Below are positions 1 to 5,542 of a DNA stretch of 6,014 bases, in pieces. Under the pieces are notes generated by a model, which worked only from the letters and a program-made list of their open reading frames with translations, did not search any database and was not told the origin of the DNA. This DNA comes from Anaerolineales bacterium. GTDB lineage: Bacteria > Chloroflexota > Anaerolineae > Anaerolineales > Villigracilaceae. Every line of letters starts with the position of its first letter. The first letter of the stretch is position 1. The translations under genes were made by a program, and so were the position numbers. Location: NCBI GenBank assembly GCA_025966435.1, contig JAICRQ010000230.1:1-6014 (forward strand), written 5' to 3'.

Positions 1-392
1 CGGGCCGTGATCTCCGCGTAAAAGTCGCTGAGAGGAAGTTCGCGGCGCATGCTTGCCAGATAAAACCCGGACCTTGCGACAAGTGTCAGCCGGTTCCGGC
101 TAAGGCTGGCGCTCGCATCATCTGAGACGGCAATATCCCACAGGCTGTCGTCGGAGAAATCCTCCTCAAGAAGGATCCTCCCAATCCCGGGACTCATATC
201 CGGCGTCCCGGTGTAGGTGGGGGCGGAGAGTTGTGTAGCTGTGGCAGAAGGAGGGAACCAGACGATCGTCGGCGTGGGTGTGCCTGTCTCGGTTGGAATG
301 GGAGTTTCAGTGGGTTCCGCCAAGTTCACAGGCAGGCAGGAGATCAGGGAAAAAAAACCACAAAGAAGGAATAGGATAGGAAGCGCTTTCAT
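1..392 (-). CDS. Secreted lipoprotein with Thr/Pro linker and probable beta-sandwich domain (partial, N-terminal 130 residues)
   Basis: Reading the minus strand from the ATG at 392-390 gives an uninterrupted frame to the window edge, so the C-terminus is missing. The product begins MKALPILFLLCGFFSLISC, a lipoprotein signal peptide: Lys2, a hydrophobic core, and the lipobox L-I-S-C with Cys19 as the lipid-attachment residue. Residues about 26-70 are a Thr/Pro-rich spacer (TPIPTETGTPTPT), typical of surface proteins in Anaerolineae. From about residue 75 the pattern changes to alternating hydrophobic residues with the segment 'LLEEDFSDDSLWDI', which resembles the start of concanavalin-like/LamG-type beta-sandwich domains. 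The ligand cannot be guessed. The start is chosen because it opens the signal peptide exactly; no clear Shine-Dalgarno sequence precedes it. It is divergent from the dehydrogenase gene. Coding and lipoprotein status are well supported; the fold is a weaker inference. Confidence 0.82.
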   Translation of the reverse strand, partial: MKALPILFLLCGFFSLISCLPVNLAEPTETPIPTETGTPTPTIVWFPPSATATQLSAPTYTGTPDMSPGIGRILLEEDFSDDSLWDIAVSDDASASLSRNRLTLVARSGFYLASMRRELPLSDFYAEITA

Positions 393-434
393 ATAAGAAC
401 AACGACAGTCTTGATAAAGAAATATTACAAGCTG

Positions 435-537
435 TTGTACAATTACTTCACAAACATTCTACTGCACGCTTGGCGCACCGCGTACGCGTGATTCGATTGT
501 ACCTGATGAAGAATATATCATGCCCGATAGGGTACAA
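435..537. promoter_or_regulatory. Cluster of three TTGTAC/GTACAA sites in a divergent intergenic region
   Basis: The 199-base region between the lipoprotein (minus) and dehydrogenase (plus) genes contains the 8-base palindrome TTGTACAA at 435-442, then TTGTACC at 497-503 and its exact reverse complement GGTACAA at 531-537. A separate palindrome CGCGTACGCG lies at 479-488, flanked by CACGC (465-469) and GCGTG (486-490). These are visible directly; that they are operators is inference. I could not assign a convincing -35/-10 pair to either gene here. Confidence 0.3.
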
Positions 538-581
538 CGCAGCACGATCACTCGCAGCTTAATGCAGATTTGTAGCACATT

Positions 582-586
582 AGGAG
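582..586 (+). promoter_or_regulatory. Ribosome binding site that decides the start of the dehydrogenase gene
   Basis: AGGAG at 582-586 is five bases before the ATG at 592. The frame is open further upstream to an ATG at 520, but that start has no Shine-Dalgarno sequence and would add 24 residues that do not fit a Rossmann-fold N-terminus. The 592 start places the first beta strand (KVVLVTG) immediately at the N-terminus, as is usual for this family. Confidence 0.85.
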
Positions 587-591
587 ACTCT

Positions 592-1605
592 ATGACCGAA
601 AAAGTAGTGCTCGTGACAGGCGCCTGTGGCGAGATAGGTCAGGCTCTCGTGCAAGGGTTGGCAAAACAGGGAGGTTACCGCATCGTCACCGCAGATCTCT
701 CGCCTCTGCCCGAGAACATCAAAGACGTTTCGACGGAGCACGCGCAGGGGGACCTCGTATACAAGATCAAAACCTTTTATGACTACGATTTCGATATCAT
801 TTTTCATCTGGCAGCTTCCCTCTCCTCTAAAGCGGAGGTGTCGAGTGAGGACGCGCATCGCATCAATGTGGAAGGGACGATGCAACTGCTGATGCTGGCG
901 GCCTATCGCTCCGAAAAGTATCAAAAGTCCGTCAAGTTTATATTCCCCAGCTCGATTGCCGTGTATGGAATGCCGGACCTGGAAACGAAGAAATTAGCGG
1001 GTTGTGTAAAAGAAGAAGAATACAATCTGCCTCACACGATGTACGGCTGCAACAAACTCTATTGCGAAAAGCTTGGCACCTATTACAGTCTGTATTATGG
1101 TCAAAAGCATCTGGACGAGCGCCCGCCGCACATGCTGGATTTTCGCTCGATCCGTTTCCCGGGCTTGATCTCTGCCTTTACGCTTCCTCATGGCGGGACG
1201 AGTGACTATGGTCCCGAGATGCTTCACGCCGCCGCGCAGGGGAACCCCTATTCCTGTTTCGTGCGCGAAGATACAAAGATTTCCTTTATGGCGATGCCTG
1301 ATGCTATCAAATCTCTGTTGATGCTGGTGGACGTCCCGCGTGAAAAGCTACATCATCAAATCTATAACATCGGTGCTTTTGCTCTAACGGCAGGCGAATT
1401 CCGCGACCGCGCCTCGAGAGCCTTCCCCGGCGCGCAAATCACGTTTGCGCCGAACCCGCGCCGCCAGGGAATTGTGGACTCGTGGCCCGAAGACGTAGAT
1501 GACTCGCTCGCCCGCGCCGACTGGGGCTGGCAGCCTGATTATGATGCAGACGCGTTCTTCGATGAATACTTCCTGCCCGAGATCAAAAAACGGTATCAAA
1601 GGTAG
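592..1605 (+). CDS. NAD-dependent SDR-family dehydrogenase/epimerase, L-threonine 3-dehydrogenase-like
   Basis: The 337-residue product is an extended short-chain dehydrogenase/reductase. Seen: the dinucleotide loop GACGEIG (10-16), Asp35 after beta-2 (favours NAD over NADP), HLAA (72-75), the catalytic SS (120-121) and Y151-x-x-x-K155. The C-terminal half carries RFPGLIS (188-194), GGTSDY (201-206) and the strongly characteristic DSWP (296-299), DDS (303-305) and WGW (311-313). From memory of the family, GACGQIG, RYPGLIS, GGTTDY and DSWPxxxDDSxARxDWGW are signatures of the SDR-type threonine dehydrogenases, which oxidise L-threonine to 2-amino-3-ketobutyrate in the cytoplasm. It is somewhat longer than the usual 310-320 residues, with extra residues around 127-147 and 171-182. 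Family membership is firm; threonine as substrate is probable but not proven, and a sugar-nucleotide epimerase or other SDR activity remains possible. No kbl (2-amino-3-ketobutyrate CoA ligase) gene is adjacent. It appears to be a single-gene unit with its own downstream hairpin. Confidence 0.9.
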   Translation: MTEKVVLVTGACGEIGQALVQGLAKQGGYRIVTADLSPLPENIKDVSTEHAQGDLVYKIKTFYDYDFDIIFHLAASLSSKAEVSSEDAHRINVEGTMQLLMLAAYRSEKYQKSVKFIFPSSIAVYGMPDLETKKLAGCVKEEEYNLPHTMYGCNKLYCEKLGTYYSLYYGQKHLDERPPHMLDFRSIRFPGLISAFTLPHGGTSDYGPEMLHAAAQGNPYSCFVREDTKISFMAMPDAIKSLLMLVDVPREKLHHQIYNIGAFALTAGEFRDRASRAFPGAQITFAPNPRRQGIVDSWPEDVDDSLARADWGWQPDYDADAFFDEYFLPEIKKRYQR

Positions 1606-1634
1606 AGGAGACCCACCAAGGTTTAATCATTGCC

Positions 1635-1670
1635 AAGGGCGACCCTCATGGGTCGCCCTTAATATATTCT
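1635..1670 (+). terminator. Hairpin terminator after the dehydrogenase gene
   Basis: A perfect 11-bp stem, AAGGGCGACCC (1635-1645) and GGGTCGCCCTT (1650-1660), closes a TCAT tetraloop 29 bases past the stop codon. The following sequence is AT-rich (AATATATTCT) rather than a clean T run, so termination may be incomplete. It separates the dehydrogenase from the LysM gene. Confidence 0.65.
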
Positions 1671-1679
1671 TGATATAAT
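1671..1679 (+). promoter_or_regulatory. Extended -10 promoter of the LysM gene
   Basis: TG-A-TATAAT at 1671-1679 is a perfect extended -10 element (TGn plus consensus hexamer). The place where a -35 box would sit (about 1651-1656) is inside the terminator stem and does not resemble TTGACA, which fits an extended -10 promoter working without one. A start site 6-8 bases downstream would fall at about 1685-1687, just 2-4 bases before the ATG at 1689. Confidence 0.65.
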
Positions 1680-1688
1680 TTTTGTTTA

Positions 1689-2534
1689 ATGAAAGCTCAC
1701 TTTCCTCTTATTCTTTGTCTGATCACTCTTTTCTTCTTTTTCCTCAGTATCCTCCTGCCGTTTGGCGGCGCTCAAGCCGCACCGGATGCGCAATTCGTCA
1801 CTGCCACGCCGGGACCGGACGGTCGCATTCTGTATGTAGTGGTGGAAGGCGATAGCTGCCTGCAAGTGGCGCTCCTGCATGGCATTACGGTCCAACAGAT
1901 CCGTCAGTTCAACACCCGGCTGGATGAAAACTGCACGCTCACCGTCGGGCAGCAGCTTGTCGTGGGTCTCGCACAACCTGAGGCGCCCACCGCGGGACCT
2001 GCCCCGACTCTGCCCTCTCCCACAGTCACCGCGACACCTGTCAGCGGGACAACCGAGGTATGTGTGCTGTTGTTCAATGATCTGAATGGTGACGCCGTCC
2101 GCCAGGAAACGGAACTGGGAATCGAGGGTGGGGCGGTCAGTCTCACGAATTTGAATGGCTCCTATTCCGAGACGCAGAACACCGTTTCTGCCATTGACCC
2201 GGATACGCTTTTACCGGTCCGGTCCTGTTTTGTAGATGTCCCAAATGGGGAATACAACGTCAGCATGGCTGTGCCAGATGAATACAATCCCACGATGGCA
2301 TTAAGTTACACGCTCAACGTAAAAGCTGGTGACCTGGCTGAGATCAGTTTCGGCGCGCAGTCCAAAACGATCACAGTCAGCGAGACGACCGACTCCCCGG
2401 AGGGCAACCGGTCCTCCCTGTTAGGTGTCTTTGGATTCCTGCTGCTGCTCGGCGGCGCGGGGCTGGGATATTATGCCTACCGTTCCGGTCAGCCGAAGAG
2501 CAAACTTAAGGGAAGCCCGTTGACGAAGCGTTAA
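1689..2534 (+). CDS. Exported, C-terminally membrane-anchored LysM-domain protein
   Basis: The 281-residue product has four parts. Residues 1-30 are a signal peptide: Lys2, a very hydrophobic core, and AQA|A at the likely cleavage site. Residues about 48-92 form one LysM domain, a peptidoglycan/glycan-binding fold, recognisable from YVVVEGDSCLQVALLHGITVQQI (quoted in part: YVVVEGDSC and the HGITVQQI core) and the ending LTVGQQLVV; Cys57 and Cys82 could form a disulfide inside it. Residues 96-121 are a Thr/Pro spacer. Residues about 123-222 look like an SdrD B-like/Cna-B-like beta domain, with D131-x-N133-x-D135 followed by E-x-E-x-GIEGG, reminiscent of Ca-binding loops in such domains. Residues 243-264 are a transmembrane helix followed by a basic tail (RSGQPKSKLKG), so the tail should be cytoplasmic. 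No LPXTG sorting motif is seen. There is no Shine-Dalgarno sequence; the start is fixed by the signal peptide and the promoter position. The role is probably cell-wall or surface attachment; the exact function is unknown. Confidence 0.88.
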   Translation: MKAHFPLILCLITLFFFFLSILLPFGGAQAAPDAQFVTATPGPDGRILYVVVEGDSCLQVALLHGITVQQIRQFNTRLDENCTLTVGQQLVVGLAQPEAPTAGPAPTLPSPTVTATPVSGTTEVCVLLFNDLNGDAVRQETELGIEGGAVSLTNLNGSYSETQNTVSAIDPDTLLPVRSCFVDVPNGEYNVSMAVPDEYNPTMALSYTLNVKAGDLAEISFGAQSKTITVSETTDSPEGNRSSLLGVFGFLLLLGGAGLGYYAYRSGQPKSKLKGSPLTKR

Positions 2535-2538
2535 GCCT

Positions 2539-2886
2539 TCATCCCATCGGGTAGCGCATTCTCTGTCCTCCAATCAAGTGCACATGGAGGTGGAAGACGG
2601 TCTGGCCTCCGTCCGCGCCGGTATTAGTGATTAATCGGTAGCCGCCTTTTGCGATCCCCTCTTCTTCCGCCAGCCTGCGCGCCACAGTGAAGAGGTGCCC
2701 CATCAATGGCTCTTCTTCGACTTCCAACACGCCGACCGATTCGATGTGCCTGTTTGGGACGATCAGGATGTGCGTGGGCGCGACCGGGTGAAGGTCTCGA
2801 AAGGCCGTCGCCTGCGGATCCTGGTAGACAATGTCAGCGCTCGCTTCTTTGCTAACGATCTTGCAGAAAATACACGAATCTGTCAT
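2539..2886 (-). CDS. HIT (histidine triad) family nucleotide-binding protein, Hint type
   Basis: The 115-residue product is a complete Hint-branch HIT protein, the usual length for the family. Seen: the N-terminal CIFCKI motif with Cys5 and Cys8 (zinc-ligand pair in many bacterial members), APTHILIVPNRHI with His39 and His47, NTGADGGQ (88-95), and the triad H99-x-H101-x-H103 followed by LIGG. By family knowledge His101 is the nucleophile that takes up the nucleotide, and His39 is the fourth conserved histidine; members are cytoplasmic purine nucleoside phosphoramidases or acyl-AMP hydrolases. The physiological substrate is not known for most bacteria. An AAGGA sequence lies 11 bases before the ATG, a rather long spacing. 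The gene converges on the LysM gene with only 4 bases between the two stops, and is divergent from rseP. Confidence 0.95.
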   Translation of the reverse strand: MTDSCIFCKIVSKEASADIVYQDPQATAFRDLHPVAPTHILIVPNRHIESVGVLEVEEEPLMGHLFTVARRLAEEEGIAKGGYRLITNTGADGGQTVFHLHVHLIGGQRMRYPMG

Positions 2887-2962
2887 TTTGTATTGAATCC
2901 TTGAGAGGTGGGATAGGAGATAGATGGCAAAAGGCTTGCGCGTCGTTGAACTAAAATTGCAT

Positions 2963-2975
2963 TGTAACCGTTACA
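2963..2975. promoter_or_regulatory. Perfect 13-base dyad TGTAAC-C-GTTACA in the hinT-like/rseP divergent region
   Basis: TGTAAC and GTTACA are exact inverted repeats around one central C. The site lies 77 bases upstream of the HIT start codon and about 54 bases upstream of the rseP -10 box, a good position for a dimeric repressor or activator acting on either gene. The dyad is visible; the function is inferred. The regulator family cannot be named. Confidence 0.35.
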
Positions 2976-3012
2976 TAGGAGTGTTATTAGAAGAATCTTA
3001 CTTTTCCTGTCG

Positions 3013-3034
3013 CCTATTTAAATAGGGATATAAT
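3013..3034 (+). promoter_or_regulatory. rseP promoter: -10 box TATAAT with an adjoining 14-base palindrome
   Basis: TATAAT at 3029-3034 is a consensus -10 element 45 bases before the rseP start codon, giving an expected start site near 3041. With a 17-base spacer the -35 hexamer would be 3006-3011 (CCTGTC), which is far from consensus, and there is no TGn extension. Immediately upstream, CCTATTTAAATAGG (3013-3026) is a perfect palindrome filling the spacer. A protein bound there would compete with or replace normal -35 contacts, so it is a candidate operator. Confidence 0.5.
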
Positions 3035-3066
3035 GCTCGCGATGAGCATAATCGAAGTGCTCGCGA
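3034..3066 (+). repeat. Direct repeat TGCTCGCGA in the rseP leader, able to form two alternative hairpins
   Basis: TGCTCGCGA occurs at 3034-3042 and again at 3058-3066. Between them, GAGCA (3044-3048) can pair with TGCTC of the first copy (5-base loop) or of the second copy (9-base loop), so the two stems exclude each other. The second copy lies directly before the AAGG ribosome-binding sequence (3068-3071, 7 bases before the ATG). The repeat is certain; a regulatory role is speculative because the stems are only 5 bp and the first copy starts near or before the expected transcript start. Confidence 0.35.
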
Positions 3067-3078
3067 AAAGGTAGAACT

Positions 3079-4485
3079 ATGAATGAAACGCTTTTAACTT
3101 GGTTGGTATTTATCCTTGCCTTCGGTGGCATGGTTTTAATTCATGAATTCGGTCACTATATTGTTGCACGCTGGGCCAAGATCGAGGTGGAGGAGTTCGG
3201 CATCGGGTTGCCCACGCCGGGCGCTCTAACCGTTTGGAGTAACAAGGGGTATTTCCTGCTTGATGATGGTGGGAGAGTAGAAATCCCTTCGAATTTCAAA
3301 TTGCCCGTCAATTGGAATGAGCTCATCGACCATCAGGTAAAGATCACCGCAGATCGCGTTGATGATCGTCTGGTTATGCGTTCGATTGAAGTCGTAGGCT
3401 TGGATGACCCAAACCGCTACTCCGGCGCCCGCTCTACATCGCCGGATGCTCATGAAGAGCAGATTCCCTCCCGCAGAGTCGTAAAAGCCGGGAAACCAGA
3501 GGGTGCGATGCAGCTCTATGATGTCGTCACCGAAGTGCATCCTGGCACGCGTTTCACGCTGAACTGGCTGCCTCTGGGTGGCTTCGTCCGCCCCAAGGGT
3601 GAGAATGACCCGAACGTACCCGGTGGGTTGGCAGCCGCGAGCCCCTGGAAGCGACTGGCAGTTCTGTTTGCCGGTCCGTTGATGAACCTGCTCACCGCAG
3701 TGTTGATCTACAGCATTATCTTTGGGCGTGTCGGTGTTCCGGATCCTACGCGCGTGCTGGTTTCGTCTGTCGTGGATGGCGGACCTGCAGCGCAGGCCGG
3801 GTTTGAATACGGCGATATTTTCATCAGTGGGAACGGCGCACCCATCCGCAACTATGATGATTTGCGCCTCATTGTCGATGCGCATGAGGACAAACCTGTA
3901 ACCTTCCTGGTGGACCGCAGTGGTGAGGAGATCGAATTGACGGTTACACCGGAACTGAGTGCCGAAGCCCAGCGTGTCATGATCGGCGTAGGACTCGGTG
4001 TTCCCTTCAAACAATCTACATCTCTCGTCGAGACGCTCAGTCTCGGCGCGCGCTATACCTACTTGCATATTCGCACTCTCATTGCTCTGCCCGCGCAAAT
4101 GATCCGTGGCTCCCTGGACTCGGAGCAGAGCCGCTTGATCGGTCTGAAAGGAATCTTCGATGTCCTCCAGCAGACGGTGAGCCGTGACGTGGAGGCAACC
4201 ACAACTGCCCCCACTTCTTCACCAGATCCCATGAATCAGCCGGTGCGCACGCTCGAATTGATCGCATCGCTTTCCATCAGCCTCGGCTTGTTCAATCTGT
4301 TTCCCTTTCCGGCGCTCGACGGTGGGCGGATACTCTTTATCCTGCCGGAACTGATCTTCCGCAAACGGGTCTCGCCTCAGGTGGAAAATCTCGTACATGG
4401 CATGGGCATGGCGTTCCTGCTTCTGCTCATGATTTATATCAATGTGATGGATTTCGTCAATCCGATTAATGTGACGGTCCCTTAA
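3079..4485 (+). CDS. rseP: RseP-type site-2 intramembrane zinc metalloprotease (M50) with one PDZ domain and a large insert
   Basis: The 468-residue product is an M50B site-2 protease, which cuts membrane-spanning substrates such as anti-sigma factors within the bilayer. Seen: TM1 (about 5-30) carrying HEFGH (22-26; His22 and His26 zinc ligands, Glu23 catalytic); the PLGGFV strand (165-170); TM2 (about 192-215); a single PDZ domain (about 224-293); a low-complexity Thr/Ser/Pro linker (about 372-390); the second zinc-site motif NLFPFPALDGGR (406-417, Asp414 the third ligand); and a last TM (about 440-460). All catalytic residues are present. Unusual is a roughly 100-residue insert, about 52-155, between TM1 and the PLGGFV strand, where most homologues have only about 20 residues. 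It contains strand-like segments and a polar stretch (118-140). The start follows an AAGG ribosome-binding sequence by 7 bases. The HEAT-repeat gene starts one base after the stop codon. The substrate is unknown; no anti-sigma factor gene lies in the window. Confidence 0.94.
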   Translation: MNETLLTWLVFILAFGGMVLIHEFGHYIVARWAKIEVEEFGIGLPTPGALTVWSNKGYFLLDDGGRVEIPSNFKLPVNWNELIDHQVKITADRVDDRLVMRSIEVVGLDDPNRYSGARSTSPDAHEEQIPSRRVVKAGKPEGAMQLYDVVTEVHPGTRFTLNWLPLGGFVRPKGENDPNVPGGLAAASPWKRLAVLFAGPLMNLLTAVLIYSIIFGRVGVPDPTRVLVSSVVDGGPAAQAGFEYGDIFISGNGAPIRNYDDLRLIVDAHEDKPVTFLVDRSGEEIELTVTPELSAEAQRVMIGVGLGVPFKQSTSLVETLSLGARYTYLHIRTLIALPAQMIRGSLDSEQSRLIGLKGIFDVLQQTVSRDVEATTTAPTSSPDPMNQPVRTLELIASLSISLGLFNLFPFPALDGGRILFILPELIFRKRVSPQVENLVHGMGMAFLLLLMIYINVMDFVNPINVTVP

Positions 4486-4486
4486 G

Positions 4487-5476
4487 ATGAATACTACTTC
4501 TACTTCCTTTCAAAGTGTGTTGGATGCCCTGCTCTCAGGCAAGGAATTTCCTCGCCGTTATCTCCAGGAATTTTCGGACATCGGAACGCTGGAGCTTAAG
4601 ACTCTTTTAGACGTCTGGCCCCAGGTCAAGCCCAGCCGAAAGTTGACTCTGCTCGAGGAGCTTGATGCCCTGGCAGAGACGGATACCCTCGTATCGTTCG
4701 ACGATGTTGCACGCGCGCTGCTCACCGACCCCGAACCGGAGGTGCGAACCCGCGCCATCCGCTTGCTGGACGAATACGAAGACCCGAAAGTTGTTCCCTC
4801 TTATCTGGATATGCTCAAGAACGATCCGGATCTAAATGTCCGAATAGAAGCAGCGAACGCTCTTCATCTGTTCGTGGATCTGGGCGAGCTGGAAGAGATT
4901 CCCGCGAATATATACCATCAGGTGGAGGATGCCTTGCTCGCATCTGCTGCCAGCGAAGATAATGTCCGCGTGCGACGCACGGCGCTGGAGTCGCTTGGGT
5001 ATTCCTCCCGCCCTGAAGTTACCACGCTGATCGATTCGGCATTTCATCGCGAAGACCCTGCCTGGCAGGCAAGCTCGCTCGTCGCGATGGGACGCTCTGC
5101 CGACGAGCGCTGGACAGATGCGGTGACGCGTTCGCTTGTCCATGTGGATGATCGCATCCGCACAGCCGCGGTCCAGGCGGCGGGTGAGTTATCCCTCCAG
5201 GCTGCGCGACCGATATTGCTCAAAATGCTGGGCGAAGAGGAAGATGCGACGATCCTGAGTGCAGTCATCTGGTCACTTTCGCAGATCGGCGGCGAAGACG
5301 TGCGCACCTATCTTGAAAACCTGTTGGATGTCATTGAAGACGATGATGAGCAGATCGCCTTCCTGGAAGAAGCGCTGGATAATCTGGCGTTTACCGAAGA
5401 CCTCGATCGCTTCGACCTGCTAGCCTTCGACCCGGATGATGAACTCAAAGAACTAGACGAAGATGATGAAAAGTAA
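4487..5476 (+). CDS. HEAT-repeat protein with acidic C-terminal tail
   Basis: The 329-residue product has no signal peptide or membrane segment and is almost entirely helical. HEAT-like helix pairs can be read at about 72-100, 103-131, 148-173, 177-203, 210-235, 240-268 and 272-300, with typical inner-helix patterns such as DPEPEVRTRAIRLL, DLNVRIEAANAL, NVRVRRTALESLG, DRIRTAAVQAAGEL and DATILSAVIWSLSQIG. The protein ends in an acidic tail (about 315-329, DPDDELKELDEDDEK). HEAT arrays make protein-binding scaffolds; no enzyme motif is seen, and I do not claim lyase activity of the related phycobilin-lyase HEAT proteins. The start codon lies one base after the rseP stop (TAA-G-ATG) without its own ribosome-binding site, so translation is probably coupled to rseP. 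The context suggests a cytoplasmic partner or regulator of the protease or its substrates, but that is inference. Confidence 0.88.
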   Translation: MNTTSTSFQSVLDALLSGKEFPRRYLQEFSDIGTLELKTLLDVWPQVKPSRKLTLLEELDALAETDTLVSFDDVARALLTDPEPEVRTRAIRLLDEYEDPKVVPSYLDMLKNDPDLNVRIEAANALHLFVDLGELEEIPANIYHQVEDALLASAASEDNVRVRRTALESLGYSSRPEVTTLIDSAFHREDPAWQASSLVAMGRSADERWTDAVTRSLVHVDDRIRTAAVQAAGELSLQAARPILLKMLGEEEDATILSAVIWSLSQIGGEDVRTYLENLLDVIEDDDEQIAFLEEALDNLAFTEDLDRFDLLAFDPDDELKELDEDDEK

Positions 5477-5535
5477 GTCGGGTTGTCAACCCGACTAGAA
5501 TGTTCTGGCAGGATGCTGCGCGCATCCGCCCTACG
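5476..5535. repeat. Two tandem hairpins resembling a REP-type intergenic repeat
   Basis: AGTCGGGTT (5476-5484) and AACCCGACT (5488-5496) form a perfect 9-bp stem with a GTC loop, starting on the last base of the HEAT gene's stop codon. GGATGC (5511-5516) and GCATCC (5522-5527) form a second stem with a 5-base loop, followed by GCCCTACG. Neither has a T run, so they are poor terminators. The GGATGC...GCATCC-GCCCTAC pattern resembles bacterial REP elements, which are dispersed 3' palindromes. Copy number cannot be seen from one window. Confidence 0.45.
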
Positions 5536-5542
5536 AAAACAG

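Noticed and set aside
520..591. Upstream ATG that would extend the dehydrogenase by 24 residues
   Set aside because: It has no Shine-Dalgarno sequence and the extension does not fit a Rossmann-fold N-terminus, whereas the ATG at 592 has AGGAG at the right distance.
2523..2545. GAAG/CTTC inverted repeat between the LysM and HIT genes as a bidirectional terminator
   Set aside because: Only four base pairs with an unpaired interior and no T run on either side; too weak to call.
2968..2990. A second rseP promoter (TTGTAA, 17-base spacer, TATTAG) starting at 2962
   Set aside because: The -10 matches only four of six positions and the consensus TATAAT at 3029 is closer to the gene; not enough to list as a feature.
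3226..4098. Long open frame (290 codons) on the minus strand, opposite rseP
   Set aside because: The plus strand here encodes the complete RseP with all catalytic motifs. The antisense translation shows no domain, and its length is explained by codon bias of the real gene.
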